A DNA stretch of 64,000 bases from Gliomastix tumulicola (taxonomy: Eukaryota; Ascomycota; Sordariomycetes; Hypocreales; Bionectriaceae), in NCBI GenBank assembly GCA_001599755.1, contig BCHX01000003.1:2391289-2455288 (forward strand). Direction: 5' to 3'. The notes beneath the pieces are model-generated. The model saw only the letters and a program-made list of their open reading frames with translations. It ran no database searches and had not been told where the DNA came from. The position numbers and the translations under genes are program-made. Positions within the stretch are counted from its first letter, which is position 1. Each line of letters opens with the position of its first letter. Positions 10,685 to 20,586 of the stretch are shown here, in pieces.

Positions 10685-11172
10685 GGTGAGCGAAAAAAAG
10701 GAGGCGCCGGTGGTGATGGACAGCGGAAATGTCAATTATCCAATAGCAACAGTGCCGTATATCGTGTCTCGTGTGTTCAGCGTTAGGGATACAGGGAGAG
10801 AAGAAGGAAGGAGGATCGTGAACATGGCAGGACTGGCAAGACGTACATGTACTTTGTCAGATCTCGGCTCTTGGACCTCGGCTCACGCTCCTTTCGGCGT
10901 CCCGCCTGCTCATTCTGGGGGAAAGCCCGCTAAACCCTTCCTAACCGACGTCATGAGGGACGTTGGCCAATGGGCACTCTCCAATTGGTCAGAGCCCCAC
11001 TATGCCACTGAGCTCCAGGGTAGGCAGGGTCGCCGCAACCAGCTCGTGACGAGAGCTCCCATCTACGAACACAATCTGACGCCTTTCACTCAATGAGTAG
11101 GGGGGATGATAAGACTAATCCCTCTATAGCACAAGTAGCGATTTTCCCTAGCCGTGTATCATCTCTATCGCA
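10685..11172. other. Intergenic: cytochrome b5 promoter and OMA1 3' region
   Basis: 488 bp between two same-strand (-) genes. Apart from the CCAAT/CRE-like cluster at 10941-10988 I see no coding or RNA signal. Confidence 0.5.
10941..10988 (-). promoter_or_regulatory. CCAAT boxes plus CRE-like site upstream of cytochrome b5
   Basis: CCAAT is at 10967-10971 and again within the palindrome CCAATTGG at 10981-10988. A GACGTCAT half-palindrome (bZIP/CRE type) sits nearby at 10947-10954. CCAAT boxes bind the HAP/CBC complex, which in ascomycetes regulates heme and iron proteins together with the bZIP factor HapX. The link to cytochrome b5 is an inference from gene identity and position. Confidence 0.4.
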
Positions 11173-11892
11173 TCATATCCGTACAAGCTGCCGCCTCAGC
11201 ATCGTCTCCCGGAACTGGTCGGCCCAGGCCCCCGTGCCTCGGCAGTCACTCTCCCTCCTCTTCTCCAGAGCCTCTGGCATCCACTCCTTCATCTTCTCTA
11301 TCCTATTTTCGTTCTGCAGTAAATTACATGTTAGTCAGTTCCTCCCCCCCTGCTCCCCGGCATGGGATTCGAGTATAGGTAAGCAATGTACGTACCGAAG
11401 GATGTGTGCTCAGCATCTCCGGGATCTCGTGCCCGCCGTGCCGGTGCAGGTGCTCCATGCGCTGCCAGTACCCAACCGCCTGCGTCGGGTCGAAGCACGC
11501 CTCGGCCATCATCATGAGCCCGATGTAGTCGGCCTCGGTCTCCATCTTGCGCGTCATGGGCAGGCTGAAGAGGTAGCTCTGTATGAAGCGCCCGCCCGAC
11601 ACGCTCCAGAGGGCGAAGAGGGCGAGCCCCGGCAGCGCGCCGACGAGGAAGAAGAGGCTCCCCGAGAAGAGGTTGGCGGCGCAGGCCGAGGACATGCGCT
11701 CGGCGCTGTGGGAGGCGACGGCGTGGGCGATCTCGTGGCCGAGGACGGCGGCGAGGGCGTCGGCGTTGCCGCAGACGCGGAGGATGCCGCTGTAGACGAA
11801 GAGGTAGCCGCCCGGGGTGACGAAGGCGTTGGCCGTGCCTGTTTGGGTGATGGGTGTTAGCTGTAGTCTCGCGGTGCTGTCGATTGTGTGAT

Positions 11893-11935
<43 letters not shown>

Positions 11936-12498
11936 TCACGCTCGTCGTCAATGACCCTGACCTTCCACTCCATATCCGCCATCCCGCTCACCGGTATCAG
12001 CCGCTCCATGACCCTCCTCACCGTGCGCACCCTGTGGTCCCTCTCCGACAGGAACCGACCCCCTTGCTCCTCAATCTCTTGTACCACCGCCTCCGCATTC
12101 GCCGACCCAAGAACCTCGAGGAAGTCGTCGCTGAGGAAATTGAAGCGCCGCCGCCCGGTCACGGGCACCGTCTGGGAGTTGGCATAGTAGAAGACGGCCG
12201 CGGCGGCCGCACAGGCGACCACGAAGAGCTTCGAGTGACGCCCCCGCCCCGCGTTCTCGAAGCGCGATGCGGCACGGTGCGACACGAGCGGCCGGGCGGT
12301 CTGGAGGCGGCGCTGGAGCTCCTCGGGGCTGATGACGCGACGCGAGGGCGTGCTGTGGAAGGGACAACACCGACAGATGTGCTGTGCCGGCGAGGCGAGG
12401 CGAGGTGTCGTCGCTGGTGCGAGGAGGGATGCGGTCGCCCTTGCTGCTGCTGCTGCCGCGGTCGGACGAGCGTGCCGCAGCAGTCGCGGGGCCAGCAT
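11173..12498 (-). CDS. Mitochondrial inner-membrane metallopeptidase OMA1 (M48)
   Basis: Three exons: 12498-11940, 11838-11396, 11313-11173 (380 aa). The N-terminus MLAPRLLRHARPTAAAAAARATASLLAP is Arg/Ala-rich without acids, a good mitochondrial presequence. A single membrane span (LFVVACAAAAAVFYYANSQ) follows. The M48 zinc motif is HEIAH at residues 221-225 within LAAVLGHEIAHAVASHSAE, with the downstream zinc ligand in ETEADYIGL and the conserved MLSTHPS near the end of exon 2. The last exon has the fungal OMA1 ending RRESDCRG. OMA1 is the stress-activated protease that processes inner-membrane dynamin (OPA1/Mgm1-type) and other proteins. Intron 1 contains a 36-nt (GA) microsatellite directly after the donor, so read-through ORFs include a false Ser-Leu repeat. 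The open frame extends upstream to 12774, but the presequence argues for 12498. Confidence 0.92.
11898..11933 (+). repeat. (GA)18 microsatellite inside OMA1 intron 1
   Basis: Uninterrupted GA dinucleotides over 36 nt (CT-repeat in the OMA1 transcript), starting only a few bases downstream of the 5' splice site. It is intronic, so length change would not alter the protein. Confidence 0.95.
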
Positions 12499-13876
12499 GG
12501 CTTGTGCTGCGAGTTGCGCTCCCCCCGACTGGTGATGCGAGAGGACGGGATGGTCTAGATTTGTCGATCGGGTGCGCTGGATGGCGTCGGCTCGTGGCAG
12601 TGTCGCGTGGTTGTGCTGACGTCGAATCGAAGACAGGTACAAAGAGAGGTGCTCGTCTGTTGCAAAGTGGGGCTCGCGGAACCGTCCCGCCGTTTCTGTT
12701 TCCACGATAAGTAAGTATTTCTCGGCGCCGGGGCGAAGCAAAAAACCCTGACAACTCCATCCCACCAACCGCATGTCTCAGCGCGTCCAAGACTTAACTA
12801 TGATATTACGTTGACAGAATTCAATAGTCTTGCCATCACTCGCATCTGACACTCCCAGATCTACGAGCCCGCAATGCAAGCCATTCGATAGGGTGTGACG
12901 GGGATCGGCACGGCAAACAAGTCACGCGAGTCTAGTTACACAAGTGCGCATGCAATATGCAGGTCCGAGCCAGCCACTTCAGCCTCGCCCTCCACAGCGA
13001 ATCGGACTGCTTGCCGTGTATTGATGTACACCCCGTAGAAGTGAGATCAGTTTATGTACCATATACTACCAGCACAGGGGGGGAATTGAATTCCGAATAA
13101 CCATAATAGAAGAGTTTCTCTTACGAAGGTTGAGATGGCGGGTACTAAGCCTCCGACTAGACAGCCCTGGCACCCCCCTCTGTCCGAACGCAAATTCCAA
13201 GGCCATCGCTCTGAAGTAGATTCGTGTCCTTCGGTAAACTAAGTCTAAGTGATTCAGCGGCAAGAATTCCCTACTATCAGTCCTTGCATCAGTTTCTATC
13301 GTAATCCCACTATCTCTGCGCCCCTTTTAGTTCTGAGGCTCTTCCCACCTCAGGATAGACTCGCCTGCATGTCATAACACTGAAGGGGTTGAGGCGTATT
13401 CATCTCGTATGGACTCCAAGACTATCGTCGTTTTCTCACCGACTTCTGAGCAAGTTTTCTCGGTCTCTCCGAAGTTGTACAGGCCTTTGGTTCCAAGTCT
13501 CACCTAGCTTGTAGCTGTGCTATCCGTGATACAGTGTTCACCCGTCCTTGTCCTTGACGAGAGCGGGTGAAGAACGTTGCATTTGCCTCCAGCCTCGTCC
13601 TCTTGTCACTGTCCTCTTTGTCCTCCCACGCCCTGTTGTGACGGGCCTCTCTCGCCGATGTAACTCGGAGTTCACCCTTGTTGTTTCTCTTATATAAGAT
13701 CGTCACGTCGCCGTCCCATTCATTCAGTTGTCTTTGCTTCTCCAAGGACCCCTAGTTCTTCTCGCAACTCTTCCCTGCCAAAGCCTTATCCCGATCCTAT
13801 TCAACATACTACCCGCGCTGCCTACGCAACACCATTGTGAGAAGATATCACCCTCGAGCACCATACAACAGCCACC
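12499..13876. other. Divergent intergenic region between OMA1 and the cupin gene
   Basis: About 1.4 kb. The first 280 bp are probably OMA1 leader. The middle is mixed-composition DNA with no coding support. The last 200 bp contain a TATA element and the cupin leader. No tRNA, repeat or mobile element seen. Confidence 0.5.
13691..13699 (+). promoter_or_regulatory. TATA box of the cupin gene
   Basis: TATATAAGA lies 186 bp before the cupin ATG, followed by a pyrimidine-rich leader. It is the best TATA match in the window upstream of a gene. Confidence 0.45.
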
Positions 13877-14686
13877 ATGGCAACCCCCATGGCAACCCCC
13901 ATCGACGCCTCAGCCCTCTCTCTCCTCCACCCAACCTACCACCCCTCCCCGGGCCCGGAGCCCCCCACCGTCCAGTCCACCATCACCGCCCTCAACCTCA
14001 CCCCGCACATCGAGGGCGGCTACTACGCCCTCACCGACCTCGCCCCGACCTCCATCCCCAGCCCTCACCCTCCCGTCCCGCTCTCCGAGGCCACGCTCGC
14101 CGCGACGGGTGGCCCCCGCACCGACTTCGACCCGGACCGACGCCTCCTCTCCTCGACCATCTTCTACTACCTCACGCCGCGCCGGCCGCAGGGCAGCTTC
14201 CACGCCAACCGGAGCCGCATCGTGCACACGCTGCACCGGGGCCGCGGACGCTACGTGCTGATCCACCCGGACGGCGGACGGCTCGAGACCTTTGTCGTCG
14301 GGCAGGGGATCGAGAAGGGGGAGCGGCTGCAGTGGGTTGTGGAGGGGGGCGTGTACAAGGCCAGTTTCCTCCTACCGAGCACCGGTGAGGACGGGCAGGA
14401 GGAGGAGGAGAACGAGGGGGGGCTTCTCATCTCGGAGACGGTGGTGCCGGGCTTTGAGTATGCGGATCACGAGTTCCTGTCGCGGGAGGGCAGCCGGAAG
14501 CTGCTGTCGGCGGATGTCGCGGCTCAGCTGGAGTGGCTCGTCAAGCAGGAGACGCATGCCGCTGACAAGCAGACCGAGGGAAAGCAGACTGAGGTAAAGC
14601 AGACGGGCGAGAGTGCTTCTCCCGCGCCCCGATGTCGACCGTCGCGCTCAGGCGCCATCAGTGGACATAGTCGCAGCCTAAATTGA
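13877..14686 (+). CDS. DUF985 (Cupin_5) RmlC-like cupin protein
   Basis: Single exon, 269 aa, start in GCCACCATGG. The DUF985 pattern is present: LNLTPHIEGGYYALTD, then STIFYYLTPRRPQGSFHANRSRIVHTLHRGRGRYVLIHPDGG, GERLQWVVEGGVYKASFLL and ISETVVPGFEYADHEF, spanning about residues 36-220. In typical members the core reads FHR.DSDE.WH; here the corresponding residues are FHANRSRIVHTLHRG, so metal ligation may differ. The family is a single-domain beta-barrel cupin; some bacterial relatives are sugar-nucleotide epimerase-like, but the fungal function is unknown. After residue 240 a Lys/Gln/Thr repeat (DKQTEGKQTEVKQT) and a basic Ser-rich tail extend the protein beyond the family's usual 150-190 aa. 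The first eight codons are a perfect 12-bp tandem duplication (ATGGCAACCCCC twice), giving two in-frame starts. Confidence 0.87.
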   Translation: MATPMATPIDASALSLLHPTYHPSPGPEPPTVQSTITALNLTPHIEGGYYALTDLAPTSIPSPHPPVPLSEATLAATGGPRTDFDPDRRLLSSTIFYYLTPRRPQGSFHANRSRIVHTLHRGRGRYVLIHPDGGRLETFVVGQGIEKGERLQWVVEGGVYKASFLLPSTGEDGQEEEENEGGLLISETVVPGFEYADHEFLSREGSRKLLSADVAAQLEWLVKQETHAADKQTEGKQTEVKQTGESASPAPRCRPSRSGAISGHSRSLN

Positions 14687-15202
14687 CCCTCCGCCTCCGC
14701 GTCAATCCAACCAACAAGCGCGGCCAAGATCCAACCAACGCCAAGCAGCGCAAAAGAAACACAGGGACGTCACCATCTGACCAGTCATTTCGCCCAATGG
14801 ACTATCGTATTCTCCCCAATAGCTTACCGCACCATTGTGTAGCGCCGCCGTAAGCAAGTTTCTTAGGCCAAGTTAGTCATCAAATAGGGGCGCGCATTTT
14901 TTCTCCCATATACAAGGTAGAAAGGGGGGAGGGGATTTTTTCCAATTCATAAAATAATGGGAAGAAGGTATCCAAACGGGACATATCATGTCATAAAAAA
15001 ATAACAAAAAAAAAACAATGCCGGGAAATTTTTGCAACCCTTCCAAAAACTCCCGTCCTGGATCCTTCCCTTCGTTTCCTCATAAAGCAGTTACGTCGTC
15101 CTTCCCGCCCGTGAGTTCGTTTTGAATTAAAAAAAAAAAAAAGAATGATGGTCGTGATGGGGATTTGGTAGCGATCGATGAGATGGATGGAGGAGCCCAA
15201 GT
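14687..15202. other. Convergent 3' intergenic region
   Basis: 516 bp between the stop codons of the cupin and the LaeA-like gene. AT-rich with A- and T-runs (for example 15008-15017 and 15128-15141), consistent with two facing 3' UTRs and polyadenylation signals. No gene. Confidence 0.6.
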
Positions 15203-16856
15203 TTATGGTCTTGATCGGAAGATGGGCGGTGCATTCTCGCCTTCGCCTGGGAACGGTTTTCTCCCCCATACGGCGTATAGACACACGTACGCGTGTACTC
15301 TGGTATCTGACAGCTCTTTCCGGACGTCGACCAAGGAGACCTGGAGCAAGTTCTGCGTCAGTAAAGGCAATTATCTCTCAACAACTCAACTCAACTCACC
15401 TCGATCTGCTCCCTCGTCATGTTGAACGCCCGATTAAACAGCCCGTACGAGAACGCGCTGACGCCCCTCGCATAGTTCCACTCCCACAGCCTCCCCAGCT
15501 CCTTCAGCTTCTCGTCCTTGGCCCAGGGGTTCGTCGGGATCTTGAAGACGCGCTCGGTGATGTCGACGAAGCCGACGTCGCTGTAGATCTGCTTGAGGCT
15601 CTTGGCGAAGCTGAGCGACCGCCCGACGGCGATGCCCGCGTTGACCATGTTCTGCGACCAGCCCATCATGGCGCCGTTGGGGTTGAGCGTGCCGTCGTCG
15701 CACGAGAACTCGGCGTCGTACTCGTGCGACTCGAACCAGCCGCCCGGCTCGAGCGTCGCAAAGGCCTGCTCGGCGACCTGCGTCTGGAAGGAGCCCCAGC
15801 AGCCGGCCGTCACGCGCGTGTGGATGAAGTCGAATTGCTGCGAGTACTCCCAGGGCTCGGATCTGATTTTCCCGTCAGCACGCTTTGGGTCAGATAACAG
15901 GCCTCTTCTTCCGGGGGGGGGGGGGCATGGATGATGTGTTTGTTTCCGGGGGGGGACCTACGAGTCCTCGACGTAGAAGTTGACGTTGGGCGGCACCTCG
16001 CCGGGCTGGATGGGCGACAGGTCCGTGGCGATGATGTGCGCCTGCGGGTACTTGTCGCCCATCTGAATCGCCCACTCGCCCGTGCCCGTCGCGATGTCCA
16101 GGATCCGCCGCGGCAGCCGGGTCTCGAGCGGCGCGAAGAAGAGCCTCCCGCCAAACACCTTCTGGATAAGGTCGCTCTGGAACGCCAGCCGTTCCCTCTC
16201 CGGCAGGTCGTTGGGGAAGACGTATGCTGTGCGAACCCGTCAGTCCAGTCAGACCACCAACAGGGGGTTTCTGCAACTCACAGCCTGCTCTGTAGGCATG
16301 ATAGGTCCGGCCAAACTCCTCGGGGAAGTTCAGCACGCTGTCCGTCAGGGATTCAGAGTAGTCTGTGTTGTCACTGCTCGCGCATCCCGTCAGTTTTCCT
16401 CGTCAAAGTCAAGGCAAACCTCGAACTCGGAACAGACAACAACAACAACCACCCCAAGTCACTCTCAAGTTCGAAGTCGAAAACCTGCAGCCGGAGAGGT
16501 CGCAACTTACTAGCTCTCAGCATCTGTCTAATCCCACGAGTTAGTTACAGCGGACCCTCTTTCTTCCCTTGGCCCCGTCGTCCCCCTCGAACGTCAAATC
16601 TGCGAGTTTCGGCGCTAGGATTCGAAACCAGGCGCCAGAAAAAGAAAAAACCCCCCCCCCCCCCCCCCCCCCCCCCAACAACAAGCAGAAAGTTGAAAAG
16701 AAAAAGAGGAGAGTTTGCGGGAAAACGTACGTCTGGCTCGATGAAGCTGTCGACAGCGCCGGTGCTGGGTGTCGTCTTGGAGGAGCAGGAAAATGTGAAC
16801 TGGTAGTCGTCCAGGCCCTCGGTGGACGGAGGCTCTTCGTTGGGGTACGACGCCAT
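15203..16856 (-). CDS. LaeA/UMTA-like SAM-dependent methyltransferase
   Basis: Six exons: 16856-16731, 16527-16511, 16373-16282, 16226-15962, 15862-15400, 15352-15203 (370 aa). The family signature is clear: SVLNFPEEFGRTYHAYRAGSYVFPND, then SAM motif I ILDIATGTGEWA at residues 120-131, VYVED- and FDFIHTR-type post-I/II motifs, LEPGGWFESHEYDAEF, and a C-terminal VWGRKP. LaeA-like enzymes are fungal nuclear or cytosolic methyltransferases; true LaeA controls secondary metabolism and development through the velvet complex, but the many paralogues mostly have unknown targets. No biosynthetic cluster lies nearby. Exon 2 is only 17 nt and was placed by reading phase (TDAES-Y); it is the least certain part. 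In exon 4 the frame would hit TAG just past the splice site, which fixes the donor at 15961. Introns 1 and 4 carry long homopolymers. Confidence 0.87.
16651..16676 (+). repeat. C26 homopolymer in intron 1 of the LaeA-like gene
   Basis: Twenty-six C on the plus strand, hence G26 in the pre-mRNA. It could form a G-quadruplex or pair with the C-runs of intron 4 (G13 at 15913-15925 and G8 at 15948-15955 on the plus strand). Confidence 0.9.
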
Positions 16857-18480
16857 TGAGTTTGCCCGCGCGCGACGCTACCTGGTCGTCAACCAACCAT
16901 GCGTCGTTATACCGAGGGAGACAAAGGACAACCAAGAAGACGAGAGAATGAGCGTATGACGGCGGTCGTCGGGCATCCGTTAACTGTCAGGAGAGTCGGA
17001 AAAGAGAAACCAACTTTGCCCGGAGAGCGGGAAAGGGTATATGGGCGAAGACGGGCAAGAGAGTCCTAACAACCGAGAAAGGAGTATTGATCGTCGATCC
17101 AGGCCGCCGCGGAAGGGGGAAGGGGAAAAGCCGTAATTAAGAGATGACAGCAGAAGCGAGAGGGAAAAAAAAGAGGAACAAGGCCAGGCGAGAGCTGCTA
17201 AGCTAGCTTCAACAGGACCCTGAATGTTTCGTTTTGGGTAAGCTTCAGGGAGGGGGGGGGACCCTTATCACGATAGTTTCAAAGACGAGAAGAGATGAGC
17301 GAGGAGGAGAAGGAGGAAGTTCGGCCCAGTTGTTACAACGTTTGGCCACCACGCCCGTGATCCGTCCGAGGGATTGCCTCCTTCTGGCTGGCAGTCTGGT
17401 TCTGCTACTACTAGCTCGGCTCCCCGTAGGACTGGGTCGTGTAGTGCAGTGTAAAGTAAACCCGTCGGGCTGGTGCTGGTGCCGGCGTGGGTGTCTCTAT
17501 CGGCTTTGGTAAGCGCTATTGGCATGGGCCGGGGGGAAGGGTCAGTGTCAGTGCCAAGGCAGACTTGGTGAGGAAGGGCGGTCCCGGACAAATGACAGGT
17601 AACATGAGGTCAGGGTACGGAGAGAGAGGAGGAGGAGAATGGAGGAGGAGGAGGAGAAGGGGAGAGGCGAGGCGAGCTGTCCCAGGAGTTTGGGCCCAGG
17701 GACGCATTCATACTAGCAGAGAGGAGTGGTGCTAGTATAGGTACAGCGTGCATGGGAGCAGGTACCTTGGGTCCAGGTATCGGTTCCATAGAGTCCATAG
17801 AAGCAGCTCGGAGCCGACTAGGAACCTCCCAGGGCCAGTCCACGTTATATGCTAGGAGCGGTAATAATATTCCAGGCATCTGCCTGCTTTCTGTATGCGG
17901 TATGTTATCCCCCCCCTCGCATGTGATTTGATTTGGGCGGTGGTGGGTTTACGCAGAACGTCGAGCTGGGCGGCAAGGATGAGTAAGTACTAAGGTACTA
18001 GAGACTCACATGCCGAGACAGTGGATTGTACTGTAGATACGCCACGACGTACCGCGACTCCTGCCTGCAATATCCAATATCCAAGCTGCATCCTTTGAGC
18101 CCATCCATGGACACAGACAATCTCACCTCAACTCATCATCCATCCGCCTCAATCAGCTCACGCCAGCATCCCCTCCAGCACGGACGACCGGCCCTCCGTA
18201 TAACGGCATAGCGACCACGCCAACTGGGGAATGGAAACGTTATCGTGCCCTCCCTCCCACACAGCGCCCAGTGCGTGCGTGCTGTAGTAGTGACAAAGTC
18301 CAGGCCTGCATGCCCAAATTCCGAGTTTCCACGGTGCCATGTCGCCCTTCCCGCCTGTCCCATGCAGAGCCTACCCAGAATGGCGGTATGGATGATTTTT
18401 CGCTGCGCTGTTGCCCGTGCTCCATCCCGTGCCCTTTAATTAGAAAAGGCCCTTGGAAAGTTCCATTTTCCTCTCTCTCT

Positions 18481-18503
18481 TTTTTTTTTTTTTTTTTTTT
18501 TTT
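18481..18503 (+). repeat. T23 homopolymer with CT-rich flank
   Basis: Twenty-three T preceded by a CTCTCTCT stretch and followed by ACCCCGGGACCCC. It is one of several pyrimidine tracts of the form CTCT-T(n)-CCCC in this window. Confidence 0.85.
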
Positions 18504-19414
18504 ACCCCGGGACCCCTTCCTTTTCTCTTCCCTGCATACTTACTTATTCGTCCGTCGGAAGCTTGCGCTCTACTAGTAGTTAGATACCTGAGGTAAGGTA
18601 GTGAGACAAGCGTGACACACTGCTAAAGTACACCTTAGACAAGACAAGCTACTTTCGGTACCGAAACTCAACTGGACTCCAATTCCAGGCTGGGAGGGGC
18701 GGAAGAAAATCCCAGCAGTCTGGGTCCGCAAAATTGAGCGAGCAGGGGGGAGGGGCTGAAAAAAAGCCCTGAGGGGGGGGGGAAGGGAAGGAAGGAAGAG
18801 AAGGGAATGGAGGGGAGGGGAAAGACAAGACATAGAGCCCTAAAAGACACGCCGTCCCTTGACCGGTCCTGCAACTCTGGGCTCGTAGCTTTGGTGGCGT
18901 TTTCCCAGCTTTCCCATCTAGCTCCGCCTGACGTGTTCATCTCGGAATTCAAAATTCTCAAACACCACCACCTCATCTAGCAGCTGCCTCTTCCAGACGG
19001 GGATGGGGGGGGGGGGAAGAAGACAGTTGTGTGCAGGGAGCAGGAGGGGCCGCGGCCTTCAGTCAGGCCAGGTCTGCTTCAGGGCCGCACGGAAGGAGGG
19101 ACATGCGTTCCACGGGGCCGTCGATGTGTCATGCTCCCACTCGTCGAGCTGCAATGCACCTTTGCAGGAGGAGGGGAAATGTCATGTCTGCTGGCTGCAT
19201 CTCATTTCAAACTCTCTGCTTGCTTGGGCCCAGCCCAGACCAGGCCATCTGCTCGTATCCGTCGTACCAAATTTGCAGTAATGAGGTACATATTGGCGAC
19301 CGACCTATTACCCGGGTACATATACTATATTAAATGACATATCGCACGTAGCAGATTGCACCAGAGCCCAGTGTCCCAAGAGTGGCCACCCTTCCCCCGT
19401 GGAATCTTTCGAAA

Positions 19415-19663
19415 CATGCCATCTCTTTTTTTTTTTTTTTTCCGCCCGTCCCCAGCTCCCCGGTAAAAGCTAGCACAGACACGAACGGCCCCCAAACCGG
19501 ACCATGTCTCGCTGTGATTGAACCCAGACACTCGGGACAGACCTACAAGCTGGTGGCGTGTCTGACATAAGAAAGGAGGGGAGGGGAACAACCTTGGTAG
19601 GGCCCTTTTCACTGTACCCAAGAGAGGGGAAATGGGCAAAAAAAAAAAAAAAAAGAGGGCATG
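19415..19663. repeat. Imperfect inverted repeat with T17/A17 arms
   Basis: Left arm CATGCCATCTC followed by T17 (19415-19441); right arm A17 followed by GAGGGCATG (19638-19663). Arms of about 26 bp match in inverted orientation apart from a 2-base indel, with a spacer of about 196 bp. No coding frame and no target-site duplication beside it that I can see. Confidence 0.6.
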
Positions 19664-19906
19664 GCGCGTGCCATCCAAAGTTATCGACGGCACTATCGGC
19701 TGACAAAGAAAAAGAGGAGGCAAATCACTGGAGCTTGAAAGCTGGGCTAGTTTCGAACCGAAAAACCTGGATGGAGAGCTTCGTGCGCCGCCTGGCAGAT
19801 ACTAGTAGTCCAGGGCGATCCATGGCACTAACTAAGGCAGGGAGGGGGAGAGAGAGAAAACCTGGATCCCCGATTGAGCAGAGCTGGCAGACGGACGGAC
19901 AGACAG

Positions 19907-19922
19907 ACACACACACACACAC
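19907..19922 (+). repeat. (AC)8 microsatellite preceded by ACGG/ACAG units
   Basis: Short AC run immediately after ACGGACGGACAGACAG, indicating slippage between related tetranucleotide and dinucleotide units. Confidence 0.85.
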
Positions 19923-20432
19923 GCCCCTTTCACAAACCCGGACCCCGAAACCAATTTATTGGAAAAAGAGCAGTACATGTGGCCAAGTTGACAGACCGGT
20001 CAGACGGGTTGGCAAGACGTCAGCAGGTTTTCTTGTCTGTCCTGTGCCGGTGCCGGTGCCGTGCTCCGATGTGGCAGATTTACCCGATTTTCGAGCATCC
20101 GTCTATTGAAACAATGACATGACATGACAGCATCTATCGATTTTCTTTCTCCTCCCACTTCCCCCCCCCTCCCCTCCATCTTCCCAGTCAGCCGTCACAA
20201 CCTGCCGGGGTTGGTAGCCCAAAGCTGGCTTGAGCGCTGTTAATCAGCGGGGGGAAAGGCGGCCGTGCCATGTAGCATTATTCTTCTCGCCCGCGACTCC
20301 GGAAAAGAAAAAAAAAAAAAGAGAAAAAAACAGCTGTCTGGAATGCATGTCGCACCCAGAAGGGCAAGGAGCAGCCCACGCAGAGCACTCAATGTACTCA
20401 GTACTTCCACCGCCTGTATCTTTCCCAAGGCC

Positions 20433-20434
<2 letters not shown>

Positions 20435-20470
<36 letters not shown>

Positions 20471-20586
20471 NNNNNNNNNNNNNNNNNNNNNNNNNNNNNN
20501 NNNNNNNNNNNNNNNNNNNNNNNNNNNNNNNNNNNNNNNNNNNNNNNNNNNNNNNNNNNNNNNNNNNNNNCCCCCCCCCCCCCCCC
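20435..20586. other. Assembly gap (100 N) inside a poly-C tract
   Basis: C36 at 20435-20470, exactly 100 N at 20471-20570, then C16 at 20571-20586 and CTCCTCCTCC. A round 100-N block is a conventional unknown-size gap. The assembly evidently broke in a C homopolymer, so the true length is not known. Confidence 0.95.

Noticed and set aside
11877..11940. Ser-Leu repeat extension of OMA1 exon 1
   Set aside because: It is translation of the (GA)n microsatellite in intron 1; splicing at 11940/11838 restores the conserved M48 sequence.
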